DNA from: Solirubrobacterales bacterium
Lineage (GTDB): Bacteria; Actinomycetota; Thermoleophilia; Solirubrobacterales; Solirubrobacteraceae
DNA length: 60,317 bases
Assembly (NCBI GenBank): GCA_027315115.1
Contig: DAHUYQ010000012.1
Coordinates: 1 to 60,317 of the forward strand
Direction: 5' to 3'
Shown here: in pieces, positions 43,137-50,526 of the stretch
How the letters are laid out: each line of letters begins with the position of its first letter
Position numbering within the stretch: position 1 is the stretch's first letter
Translations under genes and position numbers: made by a program
Notes under the pieces: model-generated
Told to the model about the DNA's origin: nothing
What the model saw: only the letters and a program-made list of their open reading frames with translations
Databases searched by the model: none

Positions 43137-44741
43137 ATGAACGTCGCGCAGGGCACGACGGGCGCCACGGAGGGCGCAGCGGCGGCCTCGAAGACAGATG
43201 CGCCCGCGCGGGCCGGGCTCGTGCTGGCGGCGCTGGTCGCGGTCGCGGCCGTCGCGAACCTCGGGCTCGCCGTCGCCAACGTCGCGCTGCCGTCGATCGG
43301 CAAGGCATTCGACGCCTCGCAGGTCTCGCTCAACCTGATCGCCGTCGGCTACTCGCTGGGCCTGGCCGCATCGGTGCTCTACTTCGGCGCGGTCGGCGAC
43401 CGCTACGGCCGCAAGCGGCTGCTGGTGATCGGCATGGTGCTGACGGTCCCCGCCGACTGCCTGGCGGCCCTCGCGCCATCGGTTGGGGTGCTGTTCGCCG
43501 CGCGCGTGATCGGCGGGCTGGCCGCCGGCATGGCCTATCCCACCACCCTGGCGCTGATCACCGCGCTCTGGTCCGGTCCGGCCCGGACGCGCTCGATCGC
43601 GCTGTGGGCGGCGACGGGCGGGGCGATCAGCTCGCTGGGGCCGCTGTGCGCCGGGATCCTGCTCAAACACTTCGCCTGGGGCTCTGTCTTCCTGCTCACC
43701 CTGCCGCTGGCGCTGGTCGCGCTGGCGATGGCCCACAAGCTGGTGCCCGCGCATGTCAACGAGACGACCGAGCCGGTCGATCACAAGGGCGGGGTGCTGT
43801 CGATCTTCATGGTCGGGGCGCTGATCCTCGGCATCAACTTCGCGCCGGTGCCGGGCGAGGGCACGCTCGTGCTCGGCCTGCTGCTGGTCGCGGCGGCGGC
43901 GATCGTCGCCTTCTTCATCCGCGAGCGCCGCGCCGAGAACCCGCTCTACGACCTGGATGCAGCAGCGCGCCCGACGTTCTGGGTCGCCGCCGTCGCGGGG
44001 ATCATCGTCTTCGGCTCGCTGATGGGAGCGATGTACATCGGCCAGCAGTTCCTGCAGAACGTGCTCGGCTACTCGACGGTCGGCTCCGGCCTGGCGATCC
44101 TGCCGGCGGCCGCGTGCATGGTGCTGGCCGCGCCGCGCTCGGCGAAGCTCGTCGAGAGCCGAGGGGCGAGGCAGACGCTGCTCTTCGGCTACCTCTTCGT
44201 GATGCTCGGCTTCCTGACGATGCTGCTGCTGTGGAAGGAGGACATCTCCTACTGGAAGGTGGCGCTCGGCTATGCCTTCGTCGGCATCGGAGTCGGGCTC
44301 GCCGGCACGCCCGCCTCGCATTCGCTGACGGCGTCGGTGCCTGTCCGGCGCGCGGGCATGGCTTCAGGCACCGCCGACCTGCAGCGCGACCTGGGCGGGG
44401 CGATCATGCAGTCGATCTTCGGCGCGCTGCTTACGGCCGGCTATGCCGCGGCGGCCGGCGCCGCGATCGCCGCATCGGGCCAGAAGGTCAACAGCAGCGT
44501 CGAAGGCGCGCTGACCAAGTCGTTCTCCAGCGCGGCGGACCTTGCCAAACGCTACCCAGAATCGGTGCAGCACCAGATCATCGCCGCGGCCAAGGCATCG
44601 TTCCTGCAGGGCGACCAGTGGGCCTACACCGCCGGGATCGTCGCGGTTCTGATCGGAGCGGCGCTCGTCTTCTTCATGTTCCCCGGACATGATCGGGAGA
44701 AGCGGCTGCTGGCGCGGTACGCGGCGGCCGACGCCTCCTGA
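43137..44741 (+). CDS. MFS drug-efflux transporter, DHA2 type
   Basis: This 534-residue protein has about 14 membrane helices, with motif A YFGAVGDRYGRKRLLVIGM between helices 2 and 3 and the helix-5 antiporter motif region GGAISSLGPLCAGILL. An extracytoplasmic insert of about 50 residues lies between the last two helices (GQKVNSSVEGALTKSFSSAADLAKRYPESVQHQI). This is the layout of QacA/EmrB-like exporters. The ATG at 43137 is chosen; a GTG at 43086 is also open. The 207-nt gap before it holds GC-rich direct repeats (CGCGCCGTGGCGCGC twice) and no gene. Confidence 0.9.
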   Translation: MNVAQGTTGATEGAAAASKTDAPARAGLVLAALVAVAAVANLGLAVANVALPSIGKAFDASQVSLNLIAVGYSLGLAASVLYFGAVGDRYGRKRLLVIGMVLTVPADCLAALAPSVGVLFAARVIGGLAAGMAYPTTLALITALWSGPARTRSIALWAATGGAISSLGPLCAGILLKHFAWGSVFLLTLPLALVALAMAHKLVPAHVNETTEPVDHKGGVLSIFMVGALILGINFAPVPGEGTLVLGLLLVAAAAIVAFFIRERRAENPLYDLDAAARPTFWVAAVAGIIVFGSLMGAMYIGQQFLQNVLGYSTVGSGLAILPAAACMVLAAPRSAKLVESRGARQTLLFGYLFVMLGFLTMLLLWKEDISYWKVALGYAFVGIGVGLAGTPASHSLTASVPVRRAGMASGTADLQRDLGGAIMQSIFGALLTAGYAAAAGAAIAASGQKVNSSVEGALTKSFSSAADLAKRYPESVQHQIIAAAKASFLQGDQWAYTAGIVAVLIGAALVFFMFPGHDREKRLLARYAAADAS

Positions 44742-44753
44742 CAGGCGCGGGTC

Positions 44754-46091
44754 TCAGCGCAGCGGCTTCGCGTGCGGCCCGCCGCGGGTCCCCGGCGGCT
44801 GGCGGATCGTGGTCTCCCCGACGATCGTCCGCGGCGGCCCTTCGGCGGGCTGGTAGTCGACCTGGACCGCGAGCTTGCCCCGCATGCACGGACGAACCGG
44901 AGCGAACGGGTAGGTGACGCGGGCTGAGACGATCTGCCCGGCCGCGGCGTTGTGGTCGATCGCGATCCCGGCGCCGGCTTCCGTGCGAGGGATGCCGGGT
45001 CTTGGATGGCATTCGGGCTGCGGCAGGAAGATCGAGTAGTAGTGGCGGGCGTTCTCGATCGCGTAGGGCGCTCTGAAGCTGACATCCGCCGCGGTCACGA
45101 GGCCGTCGTGGATCTGCAGGTGGACGTGCACGGGCCTGTGCAGATCGGGATGCTCGCGAAGCTGAGCGAGCTCCCTGTGGCTCGGGCCTGCGCCCTGTGG
45201 ACACGGGTGCGCGAGGTGAGCCGGCCGGTTGAGCGGCCCTCGTTCGCAGAGCCGGCCATCCAGCCTATAGGTGATTCGCGTGAGCAGATCAACGCTGCCG
45301 CCAGGAGCAAGCTGACCGAACGGGCCGCTGCTTGAGCCTCCGAATTCGACCTCGGCTCCGTTGAATGGTCGCACGATGAGGTATGTGCCCGCGCCGGGGA
45401 GCGCGGCCTGCGTGCGCTGCGAGCCGTCCTGGCGATAGCTGACGCTCACCGCCTGCGGCCCGAGCAGGCCGAAGTAGACGTCGCGCAGGTCCCTGCGCGG
45501 CGCGGTCTGCGGCCTGCGGCCCAGCGATTCCTCGGCGGCGCTCACGCGCATGGCGATGTGCGAGCCGATGAACGCCTGGCCCGGGAGGAAGCAGCTCGTC
45601 GTCGTGTTGACGGAGGAGCCGACGATCTCCGGACGTCGCGCGGGCAGCGAGTCGAGCGGCAGGGGGTGAAACTCGCCGTCGTCTTTGAAGGCCCCGTCGA
45701 CTCCGAGCACGCCGAGCTGGCCATCCTGCACGCGGCCGACCTGCAAACAGACCTCTTCGCGGCTCGTGCGGATGATCCGCATGCCCCAGGGCGGCCCGCC
45801 TTCGGGGTCGCTGACTCGCAGCGGCAGCAGCCGCGAGCCGCCGGGCTCGGGCAGACCGAGACCCACGCCGGGCCGCAGGTGATGATTGGCCGGCACCGCG
45901 GAGCCGATCGGGATCACGCCGCTTGCCGCCAGCGCGATCGTCGTGCTCGCCAGGACCACTCCCGCGAAGGAGAGCGCGAGCAGCCGCAGGCGCCTGGCGG
46001 AGGTGCGCAGCGCGCCGATCTCGCGCTCGCGGCTCTCCTGTTCGTGCGCGGCGCGCACGAGCTGCTGGTGGAGCGCTGGCAGCCTGCTCAT
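44754..46091 (-). CDS. membrane protein downstream of an ECF sigma factor (possible anti-sigma partner)
   Basis: This 445-residue protein has a charged cytoplasmic N-terminus (1-34), one membrane helix (LRLLALSFAGVVLASTTIALAASG), and a large outside region of about 385 residues with several cysteines and prolines. It has no HxxxCxxC zinc anti-sigma motif and no recognised domain. The gene begins 10 nt after the ECF sigma gene on the same strand, the order typical of sigma/anti-sigma pairs. That makes it a candidate noncanonical anti-sigma or signal sensor, but this rests on position. Confidence 0.65.
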   Translation of the reverse strand: MSRLPALHQQLVRAAHEQESREREIGALRTSARRLRLLALSFAGVVLASTTIALAASGVIPIGSAVPANHHLRPGVGLGLPEPGGSRLLPLRVSDPEGGPPWGMRIIRTSREEVCLQVGRVQDGQLGVLGVDGAFKDDGEFHPLPLDSLPARRPEIVGSSVNTTTSCFLPGQAFIGSHIAMRVSAAEESLGRRPQTAPRRDLRDVYFGLLGPQAVSVSYRQDGSQRTQAALPGAGTYLIVRPFNGAEVEFGGSSSGPFGQLAPGGSVDLLTRITYRLDGRLCERGPLNRPAHLAHPCPQGAGPSHRELAQLREHPDLHRPVHVHLQIHDGLVTAADVSFRAPYAIENARHYYSIFLPQPECHPRPGIPRTEAGAGIAIDHNAAAGQIVSARVTYPFAPVRPCMRGKLAVQVDYQPAEGPPRTIVGETTIRQPPGTRGGPHAKPLR

Positions 46092-46101
46092 CGTCTGCTC
46101 C

Positions 46102-46644
46102 TCATGTCAGCTCCTCCAGGCGCTCATGCATCATGCGCAGACCGCGGCTGACGCGCTGGCGCACGACGCTGTTGGAGCAGCGCAGCCGCGCCGCCAGCTC
46201 GTCGTAGCCGTCTTCGTCGAGCACGCGGCCTTCGATCGCCTGGCGATGAGGCTCCGGCAGCTCCCGCAGCGCCGCGGACGCCTGCTCGCCGGTCAGCTCG
46301 TCGATCCGTGCGATCGCGTCGTCGTCCAGCGCCAGTCGCTCCAGGCCGAGCCGACGTCTGACGGCATCCTGCACGCGGCCGCGCCGGATGCTTTCGCTCA
46401 GCACGTGCTTGGCGATCCCGAACAGCCATCCGCGCGCGCTGCCGAGCGAGGCGTCGAAGCCGCGCCGTCCCTGGAGAGCCTGCGCGAACGTCTCGGCGGT
46501 CAGGTCGGCGGCGAGCTCCGCGCTGCGCGTGCGCCGCAGGAAGTACGCGAGCATCGCGTCCTCGTGGCGCAGGTAGAAGCGCCCGAAGTCCTCGGGGCTG
46601 CCGGCCAGCAGCCCCGCGTCGTCCTCATCGAGCGTTGGGTCCAT
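46102..46644 (-). CDS. ECF-type RNA polymerase sigma factor
   Basis: This 180-residue protein has region 2 (FGRFYLRHEDAMLAYFLRRTRSAELAADLTAETFAQALQGRRGFD...ARGWLFGIAKHVLSESIRRG) and region 4 (ALRELPEPHRQAIEGRVLDEDGYDELAARLRCSNSVVRQRVSRGLRMMHERLEEL). No region 3 or 1.1 is present, as expected for ECF. It is followed 10 nt later by a large membrane protein that may control it. A TGTCACA element (46674-46680, minus strand) lies 29 nt before the start and may be a self-recognised -35. Confidence 0.9.
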   Translation of the reverse strand: MDPTLDEDDAGLLAGSPEDFGRFYLRHEDAMLAYFLRRTRSAELAADLTAETFAQALQGRRGFDASLGSARGWLFGIAKHVLSESIRRGRVQDAVRRRLGLERLALDDDAIARIDELTGEQASAALRELPEPHRQAIEGRVLDEDGYDELAARLRCSNSVVRQRVSRGLRMMHERLEELT

Positions 46645-46673
46645 TGCTCTGTACTTGTGCTGTGAGCGAACGT

Positions 46674-46680
46674 TGTGACA
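46674..46680 (-). promoter_or_regulatory. candidate -35 element of the ECF sigma gene
   Basis: The minus-strand heptamer TGTCACA followed by A lies 29 nt upstream of the sigma ATG. It resembles the -35 of some ECF groups (TGTCACA). The expected CGTC -10 is not found at 16 nt, so this is weak. Confidence 0.25.
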
Positions 46681-46719
46681 CGGCGGTTTGGAGGCCGACT
46701 CTCGGGGTAGGCCAGAGCC

Positions 46720-46953
46720 ATGACCATAGGCAGCTCAGTCCTCCTGATCGCCATCGGCGCCATCCTGCGCTACGCGGTGACCGCGACCACCTCCGGCATC
46801 TCGATCCAGACCGTCGGCCTGATCCTGATGCTTGCAGGAATCCTCGGGCTGGCTCTCTCGCTGCTCTACATGTTCGTATGGCGCCCTAGGCGCGTGAGCG
46901 CAGAGCCAGGCATCGAACGACGCTCCCGCTACGAGCCGCCGGACACCTACTGA
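46720..46953 (+). CDS. DUF6458 small membrane protein
   Basis: This 77-residue protein starts TIGSSVLLIAIGAILRYAVT, then SIQTVGLILMLAGILGLALSLLYMFVWRPRR: two membrane helices with the conserved GxGSSI...AVGAIL / VGxILMxAG pattern of DUF6458, common in actinobacteria. Function is unknown. It is divergent from the ECF sigma gene with a 75-nt gap, so could be transcribed by it. Confidence 0.8.
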   Translation: MTIGSSVLLIAIGAILRYAVTATTSGISIQTVGLILMLAGILGLALSLLYMFVWRPRRVSAEPGIERRSRYEPPDTY

Positions 46954-47070
46954 GGCATCTGTTAGCGAGGCGTCTATTCGGCGTCGCCGGGCCTTGACGC
47001 CCGCGCACGCATGAGATCAACGGCCAGATTAGCCGCTGCCCCGCGCGCCCAGCCCCCGCCTACACGGCCC

Positions 47071-47418
47071 TCAAGCCACCTGATCGAGCGCCTTGGCGAG
47101 ATCCTCCGCGCGGACCAGGCCCGCGGCCTGACCCACCAGCTCTCCGTCGCGAAGCACGGCCAGCGTGGGGATCGAGCGGACGCCGAAGCGCGCCGCCAGC
47201 GCGGGCTGCTCGTCGACGTTCACCTTCGCGAAGCGGTACTGCGGGCGCATCTGCGCGGCGCGTTCGAACTGCGGCGCCATCGCCCGGCAGGGCCCGCACC
47301 AGGAGGCCCAGAAGTCGATGACCGTCAGGCCGTGACGCACTTGGGAGTCGAAGTCGGCGGCGGTCAGCTCGACCACGCTCCCGCCGGCGTTCACAGTCGT
47401 GGGTGGTTGGTTGCTCAT
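47071..47418 (-). CDS. thioredoxin (second copy, next to SQR-like gene)
   Basis: This 115-residue protein is a complete thioredoxin with WCGPC in IDFWASWCGPCRAMAP and the cis-Pro segment RSIPTLAVLRDGELVG. Its core matches the thioredoxin at 1283-1714 closely (FERAAQ-RP-YRFAKV-VD in both) and differs from typical TrxA, so the two are paralogues. It lies 22 nt after the SQR-like gene on the same strand, so probably in one operon. Likely role: reducing sulfur chains or persulfides released by SQR (inference). Confidence 0.92.
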   Translation of the reverse strand: MSNQPPTTVNAGGSVVELTAADFDSQVRHGLTVIDFWASWCGPCRAMAPQFERAAQMRPQYRFAKVNVDEQPALAARFGVRSIPTLAVLRDGELVGQAAGLVRAEDLAKALDQVA

Positions 47419-47440
47419 ATGTTCATCACCTGTGCTTGTG

Positions 47441-48673
47441 TCAGAAGGCGACCATGCCGTGCTTGCGGCTGGTCAGGAAGTAGCGCTCGAAGGCGAGCTT
47501 GGCCCAGTGCGCCTGAGGGCCGCCCATGACGTGGGCGCTCGGCTCATGCTCGTTGGCGTAGATGCCGTGCGCCAGGACGTTGTCGGCCTTGAAGATGATC
47601 CCGTTGTCGCCGCCGTCCAGCACGCAGATCGCCGACAGCTCCGCGATCGGCATCTCGCGGTGCTTGGCGCCCGTGATGTCGGCGACGATGTTCTGCGCGG
47701 CGACCTTGGCCATCACCTCGGACATCTGGCCGGTCTTGGGAACGCCCGCGGGAACCTGCGTCGGCTCAGGGGGAGCGATCGCGGTCGCCACGCCGGCGGC
47801 ATAGACGTCCGGGTGCTTGGGATGGCGGAAGAGGTCGTCGATCGGCACGAACCCCATCGGGTTGGACAGCCCCTCGCTCTCGCGCACCGCGTCGACGCCG
47901 GTGAACGGCGGAACGATCATCGCGTACTTGAACGGCAGCAGGCGGCCGCCCTCCAGCTCGATCTCCTCGGCGCGGACCTCCTTGATCACGCTGTTGGGGA
48001 TGCCCTCGATGCCGAGATGATCCAGGTAGGCGCCGACTCGCTTGGAGGAGTCACCCACGCCTCCGAGGCCGAAGTGACCGAGGAACGGCTCGGCGGTGAT
48101 GAAGGTGACGGGGGCGAGGGCCGTTAGCCCGGCCTTGCGAATCCGATGCTGCACGTTGAAGAGGAACTCGTAGGAGGCGCCGAAGCAGGAGCCGCCCTGC
48201 GCGGTCCCGACCACCACCGGCCCGGGGTCCTGGAGGAACCGCTGCCAGCCGGCGCGAGCGCGTTCGGCGTGCTCGAGGTTGCATACCGACTGGGTGTGGC
48301 CGGCTGCCGGCCCAAGGCCGGGCACCTTCTCGAACGCGAGGCGGGGGCCGGTGGCCACGAGCAGCTTGTCGTACTCGATCGACTGGCCCGAGCCGGTGGC
48401 GACGGTGTGAGCATCGACGTAGATCTTGGTGGCCGCCTCGTTGATGAACCGGACGCCCTTGTGGTCGTACAGCGGCGCCAGCGGGAAGGTCACGTCGTCA
48501 GCGTCGCGTCTGCCGAACGGCATCCAGATCAGCGAGGGGATGAAGGTGAAGCGCGCACGAGGGTCGAGCACCACCACCTCGTGACGGTCATCGAGGTGCT
48601 TGCGGATCTTGAGCGCGGCGGTCAGGCCGGCAAAGCTCGATCCGAGGATCACGACACGATTGGACGGGGACAT
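47441..48673 (-). CDS. sulfide:quinone oxidoreductase-like FAD protein
   Basis: This 410-residue flavoprotein has an FAD motif VVILGSSFAGLTAALKIRKHL at the N-terminus and a second-fold block LLVATGPRLAFEKVPGLG. Three cysteines (SVCNLEHA 131, GGSCFGASYEF 163, SAICVLDGG 350) match the spacing of the redox cysteines of characterised sulfide:quinone oxidoreductases. The end (KLAFERYFLTSRKHG) resembles the membrane-binding tail. It would oxidise sulfide with quinone as acceptor at the membrane. The start ATG at 48673 follows AAGGAG. A 16-bp ArsR-type site lies 54 bp upstream. Confidence 0.85.
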   Translation of the reverse strand: MSPSNRVVILGSSFAGLTAALKIRKHLDDRHEVVVLDPRARFTFIPSLIWMPFGRRDADDVTFPLAPLYDHKGVRFINEAATKIYVDAHTVATGSGQSIEYDKLLVATGPRLAFEKVPGLGPAAGHTQSVCNLEHAERARAGWQRFLQDPGPVVVGTAQGGSCFGASYEFLFNVQHRIRKAGLTALAPVTFITAEPFLGHFGLGGVGDSSKRVGAYLDHLGIEGIPNSVIKEVRAEEIELEGGRLLPFKYAMIVPPFTGVDAVRESEGLSNPMGFVPIDDLFRHPKHPDVYAAGVATAIAPPEPTQVPAGVPKTGQMSEVMAKVAAQNIVADITGAKHREMPIAELSAICVLDGGDNGIIFKADNVLAHGIYANEHEPSAHVMGGPQAHWAKLAFERYFLTSRKHGMVAF

Positions 48674-48727
48674 CACGACTCCTTCGACGACGTTCGGCGA
48701 CGCCGACCGCGGGCGCTACACCAATAG

Positions 48728-48743
48728 ACAACGGTGCAGTTGT
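48728..48743. promoter_or_regulatory. candidate ArsR-type operator, copy 3 (SQR-thioredoxin operon)
   Basis: ACAACGGTGCAGTTGT is a 16-mer with inverted ends ACAAC-N6-GTTGT, followed by GTGC. It shares ACAA-N8-TTGT with the site before the arsR gene and the right part GT-N-CAGTTGTGTG with the site before the thioredoxin operon. It lies 54 bp before the SQR-like start, in a promoter position. Confidence 0.5.
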
Positions 48744-49138
48744 GTGCCCCACGATAGCGCCGCTCTCATGTGCTTTCAACTGTCCCCGCATGGTCCAGCC
48801 GCGCGCGGCATGCCGCCACGTGGCAGGTCCGCTGCATCGATGCTCCAGATCCGCTAGGTCGGCTGCGGTCTTTGCCGGACGGCGTTGGGCTGAGGAGAGG
48901 TCAAAATCGCACGCGCATGGCGAGGATCGAGCCTGGCGGTGCCTTCGGCTCCGTCCAGGTGCTCGCGGACGACCAGCAGGCGGGTGGCGAGCGCGTGGCA
49001 GGCTGACCCACGGCGCTCCCAGCGGGTGGACCCTGCCAAAGGGACCGGGCCCGAGTCCGTGTCCTTGCCTGCCTGCGCCTGGAAGCCGCTGCCGAGCGCC
49101 ACCAACGGCGCTGCGACACGGTGTCGATGATACGTATA
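48744..49138. other. gap without a convincing gene
   Basis: About 395 nt between the SQR operator and the XRE promoter region. Short open frames on both strands have no ribosome sites, domains or coding character. Apart from scattered short GC-rich inverted repeats nothing else is seen. Confidence 0.5.
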
Positions 49139-49150
49139 AGTCTGTAGACT
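49139..49150. promoter_or_regulatory. inverted repeat upstream of XRE gene (candidate operator)
   Basis: AGTCT-GT-AGACT lies 32 bp before the XRE start and recalls the GACT/AGTC boxes bound by small XRE controller proteins. The palindrome ATACGTAT (49130-49137) and TATAAG lie next to it and may form the -10 region. Confidence 0.4.
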
Positions 49151-49162
49151 GTTGAGTAGCGA

Positions 49163-49181
49163 CCGGGGACTGTGTCCCCGG
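49163..49181 (+). promoter_or_regulatory. perfect 8-bp hairpin ending 1 nt before the XRE start codon
   Basis: CCGGGGAC-TGT-GTCCCCGG is a stable stem that would cover the place of any ribosome-binding site and touch the ATG at 49183. It may control translation or be an operator overlapping the transcription start. Confidence 0.55.
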
Positions 49182-49182
49182 C

Positions 49183-49449
49183 ATGGAAGGCAATCTACAA
49201 CGCACCGTCGGGCGCAACCTGCGCGCCTATCGAAAAGCTCGTGATCTCAGTCAAGAGCAGTTCGCAGACTTCCTCAAAGTGCACCGCACCTACATGGGCG
49301 GCGTCGAGCGTGGTGAGCGCAACCTCACCCTGCGGACGCTTGAGCGGATCGCCTGCTCGATCGGTGTGGACCCGCTCACGCTCCTGCAGCCCACCGCGGA
49401 CACCCCTCCCAAAACCTCTCCCAAAACCAAGCAAAGAAACACCGGTTAG
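49183..49449 (+). CDS. small XRE-family helix-turn-helix regulator
   Basis: This 88-residue protein is almost all HTH_3 domain (residues 7-66): VGRNLRAYRKARDLSQEQFADFLKVHRTYMGGVERGERNLTLRTLERIACSIGVDPLTLL. The YMGGVERGERNLTL recognition region resembles restriction-modification controller (C) proteins and phage/plasmid repressors. A Pro/Lys-rich tail (TPPKTSPKTKQRN) follows. No restriction or methylase gene is nearby, so a C-protein role is not supported by context. Leader palindromes suggest autoregulation. Confidence 0.85.
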   Translation: MEGNLQRTVGRNLRAYRKARDLSQEQFADFLKVHRTYMGGVERGERNLTLRTLERIACSIGVDPLTLLQPTADTPPKTSPKTKQRNTG

Positions 49450-49545
49450 CTTCTGCGGCGCCCCTCCGGCGCCGCTCACGGCCACCGCCGCGACGCAAAA
49501 GACGCGCGCTGGACTCCCATCCGCCGGCCCCGTCAGGATCTGAGG

Positions 49546-49899
49546 ATGCGCGAGCGCTCCACGCTGGCAAGCCACCGGATCCCGCGCGGCATGCTGAAGA
49601 TCAGTTGGACCATGACCGCCAACCACTGCTGCCTGGCGCTGGCCGGGACGCTGAATCGCGACCTCGCCGCCAGCCTGCCGGGACTCCTTGAGCAACTGGC
49701 CGCGCGATCGGACGGGATACTGGTCGACCTCGGCGACCTCGCGGAGATCGACGAGGCCGGCATCCGCGCTCTCACGCGCTGCCTGGAGGTCTGCCGCGCC
49801 CGACAGGTGCCCATGTCCACCAGCGGCATCAAAGGCGCCGTGCGACACAGCATTAACGCCAGCGGCCGCGCAGACCAGCCGCCATTCGCGCGGGGGTGA
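49546..49899 (+). CDS. STAS-domain protein with Glu in place of the phosphorylated Ser
   Basis: This 117-residue protein fits a STAS fold: LALAGTLNRDLAASLPGLLEQLAARSDGILVDLGDLAEIDEAGIRALTRCLEVCRARQVPM. Where active anti-sigma antagonists have D-S-x-G (compare DSTG in the STAS protein at 23997), this one has D-E-A-G, so the phosphorylatable Ser is replaced by an acidic residue. It may be locked in one state. The start is ATG 49546 or ATG 49591. It follows the XRE gene by about 100 nt. Confidence 0.7.
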   Translation: MRERSTLASHRIPRGMLKISWTMTANHCCLALAGTLNRDLAASLPGLLEQLAARSDGILVDLGDLAEIDEAGIRALTRCLEVCRARQVPMSTSGIKGAVRHSINASGRADQPPFARG

Positions 49900-50378
49900 G
49901 CGGGGCGGTGGGACGCGGGCCGCGGGCTAAACGATGCGTGAAGCCCTGTGGCTTCTCCCTCTCTGCGAACCATTGATGGTCCCGGCCTTCGCCGCGATCC
50001 GGGCGAGCAACCTGCATCCCCCTGCGGCCCGGCGACGACCTCGAAGCCTTGCGCACGACGCCGACGGTCAATCCGCAGTCTCGTCATCAGCGGCCACCTG
50101 CTCCGCGGCACCATCGACGTGAGCCGCGCTCATGCGACGGCTGCGGTTGCCCAGCACAGCGCGGTCTCGCGATCGACCGATTTAGGATCGTCGGAGTCGT
50201 AGCGCAGAGCGCCCGCATAGGCCGTGAGCAGGTGGACGTCACGGAGGCCGTCCGGCAGCGGAGCTCCAGCGTGCCGCGGCCGCGTCCGACCCAGGTCCGG
50301 TAAATCCCACTGCATCGCCCTCGGTCATTCCCGGATGCCCCGCGCGCAGGCGAGGGACATGATCCTTCACGACCAAGC

Positions 50379-50398
50379 AATGGGGTCCGCACCCCATT
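50379..50398. promoter_or_regulatory. perfect hairpin upstream of the BBE-type oxidase
   Basis: AATGGGGT-CCGC-ACCCCATT has 8-bp arms. It lies about 130 bp before the oxidase ATG and 6 bp before a second palindrome. It may be an operator or the terminator of something upstream. Confidence 0.5.
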
Positions 50399-50404
50399 AG
50401 CGCG

Positions 50405-50420
50405 AGGTGGCGCGCCACCT
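50405..50420. promoter_or_regulatory. perfect 16-bp palindrome upstream of the BBE-type oxidase
   Basis: AGGTGGCG/CGCCACCT is a spacer-less palindrome, typical of a dimeric regulator site. It lies 106 bp before the oxidase ATG. Confidence 0.5.
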
Positions 50421-50526
50421 ACGGTGCCGTCATCTGAGCCGGCCGCGAAAGCGCCTGCTGAAGCGAGGACTCCTTCTGGCCTCCCGGGCGGCGTGGTCTT
50501 CAACCGAAGCAACGATCGGAGAATCG

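Larger units (their letters stand above)
49900..50526. other. 627-nt stretch with no confident gene; two strong palindromes at its right end
   Basis: Frames here are short. One minus-strand frame (50130-50315, 61 codons, begins MQWDLPDLG after a GAGGG) is the only one with some coding look. A plus-strand stretch reading VISGHLLRGTIDVSRAHA is mildly STAS-like. Either may be the remains of decayed genes. Confidence 0.4.

Noticed and set aside
48854..49105. Minus-strand frame of about 83 codons in the SQR-XRE gap
   Set aside because: No ribosome site, no recognisable domain, and the plus-strand frames look equally open.
49183..49449. Controller protein of a restriction-modification system
   Set aside because: The HTH and upstream boxes are suggestive, but no methylase or endonuclease gene lies in the window.
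50130..50315. Minus-strand frame of 61 codons (MQWDLPDLG...)
   Set aside because: Has a weak GAGGG before the ATG and some coding look, but too short and without family or context; mentioned only in the gap entry.
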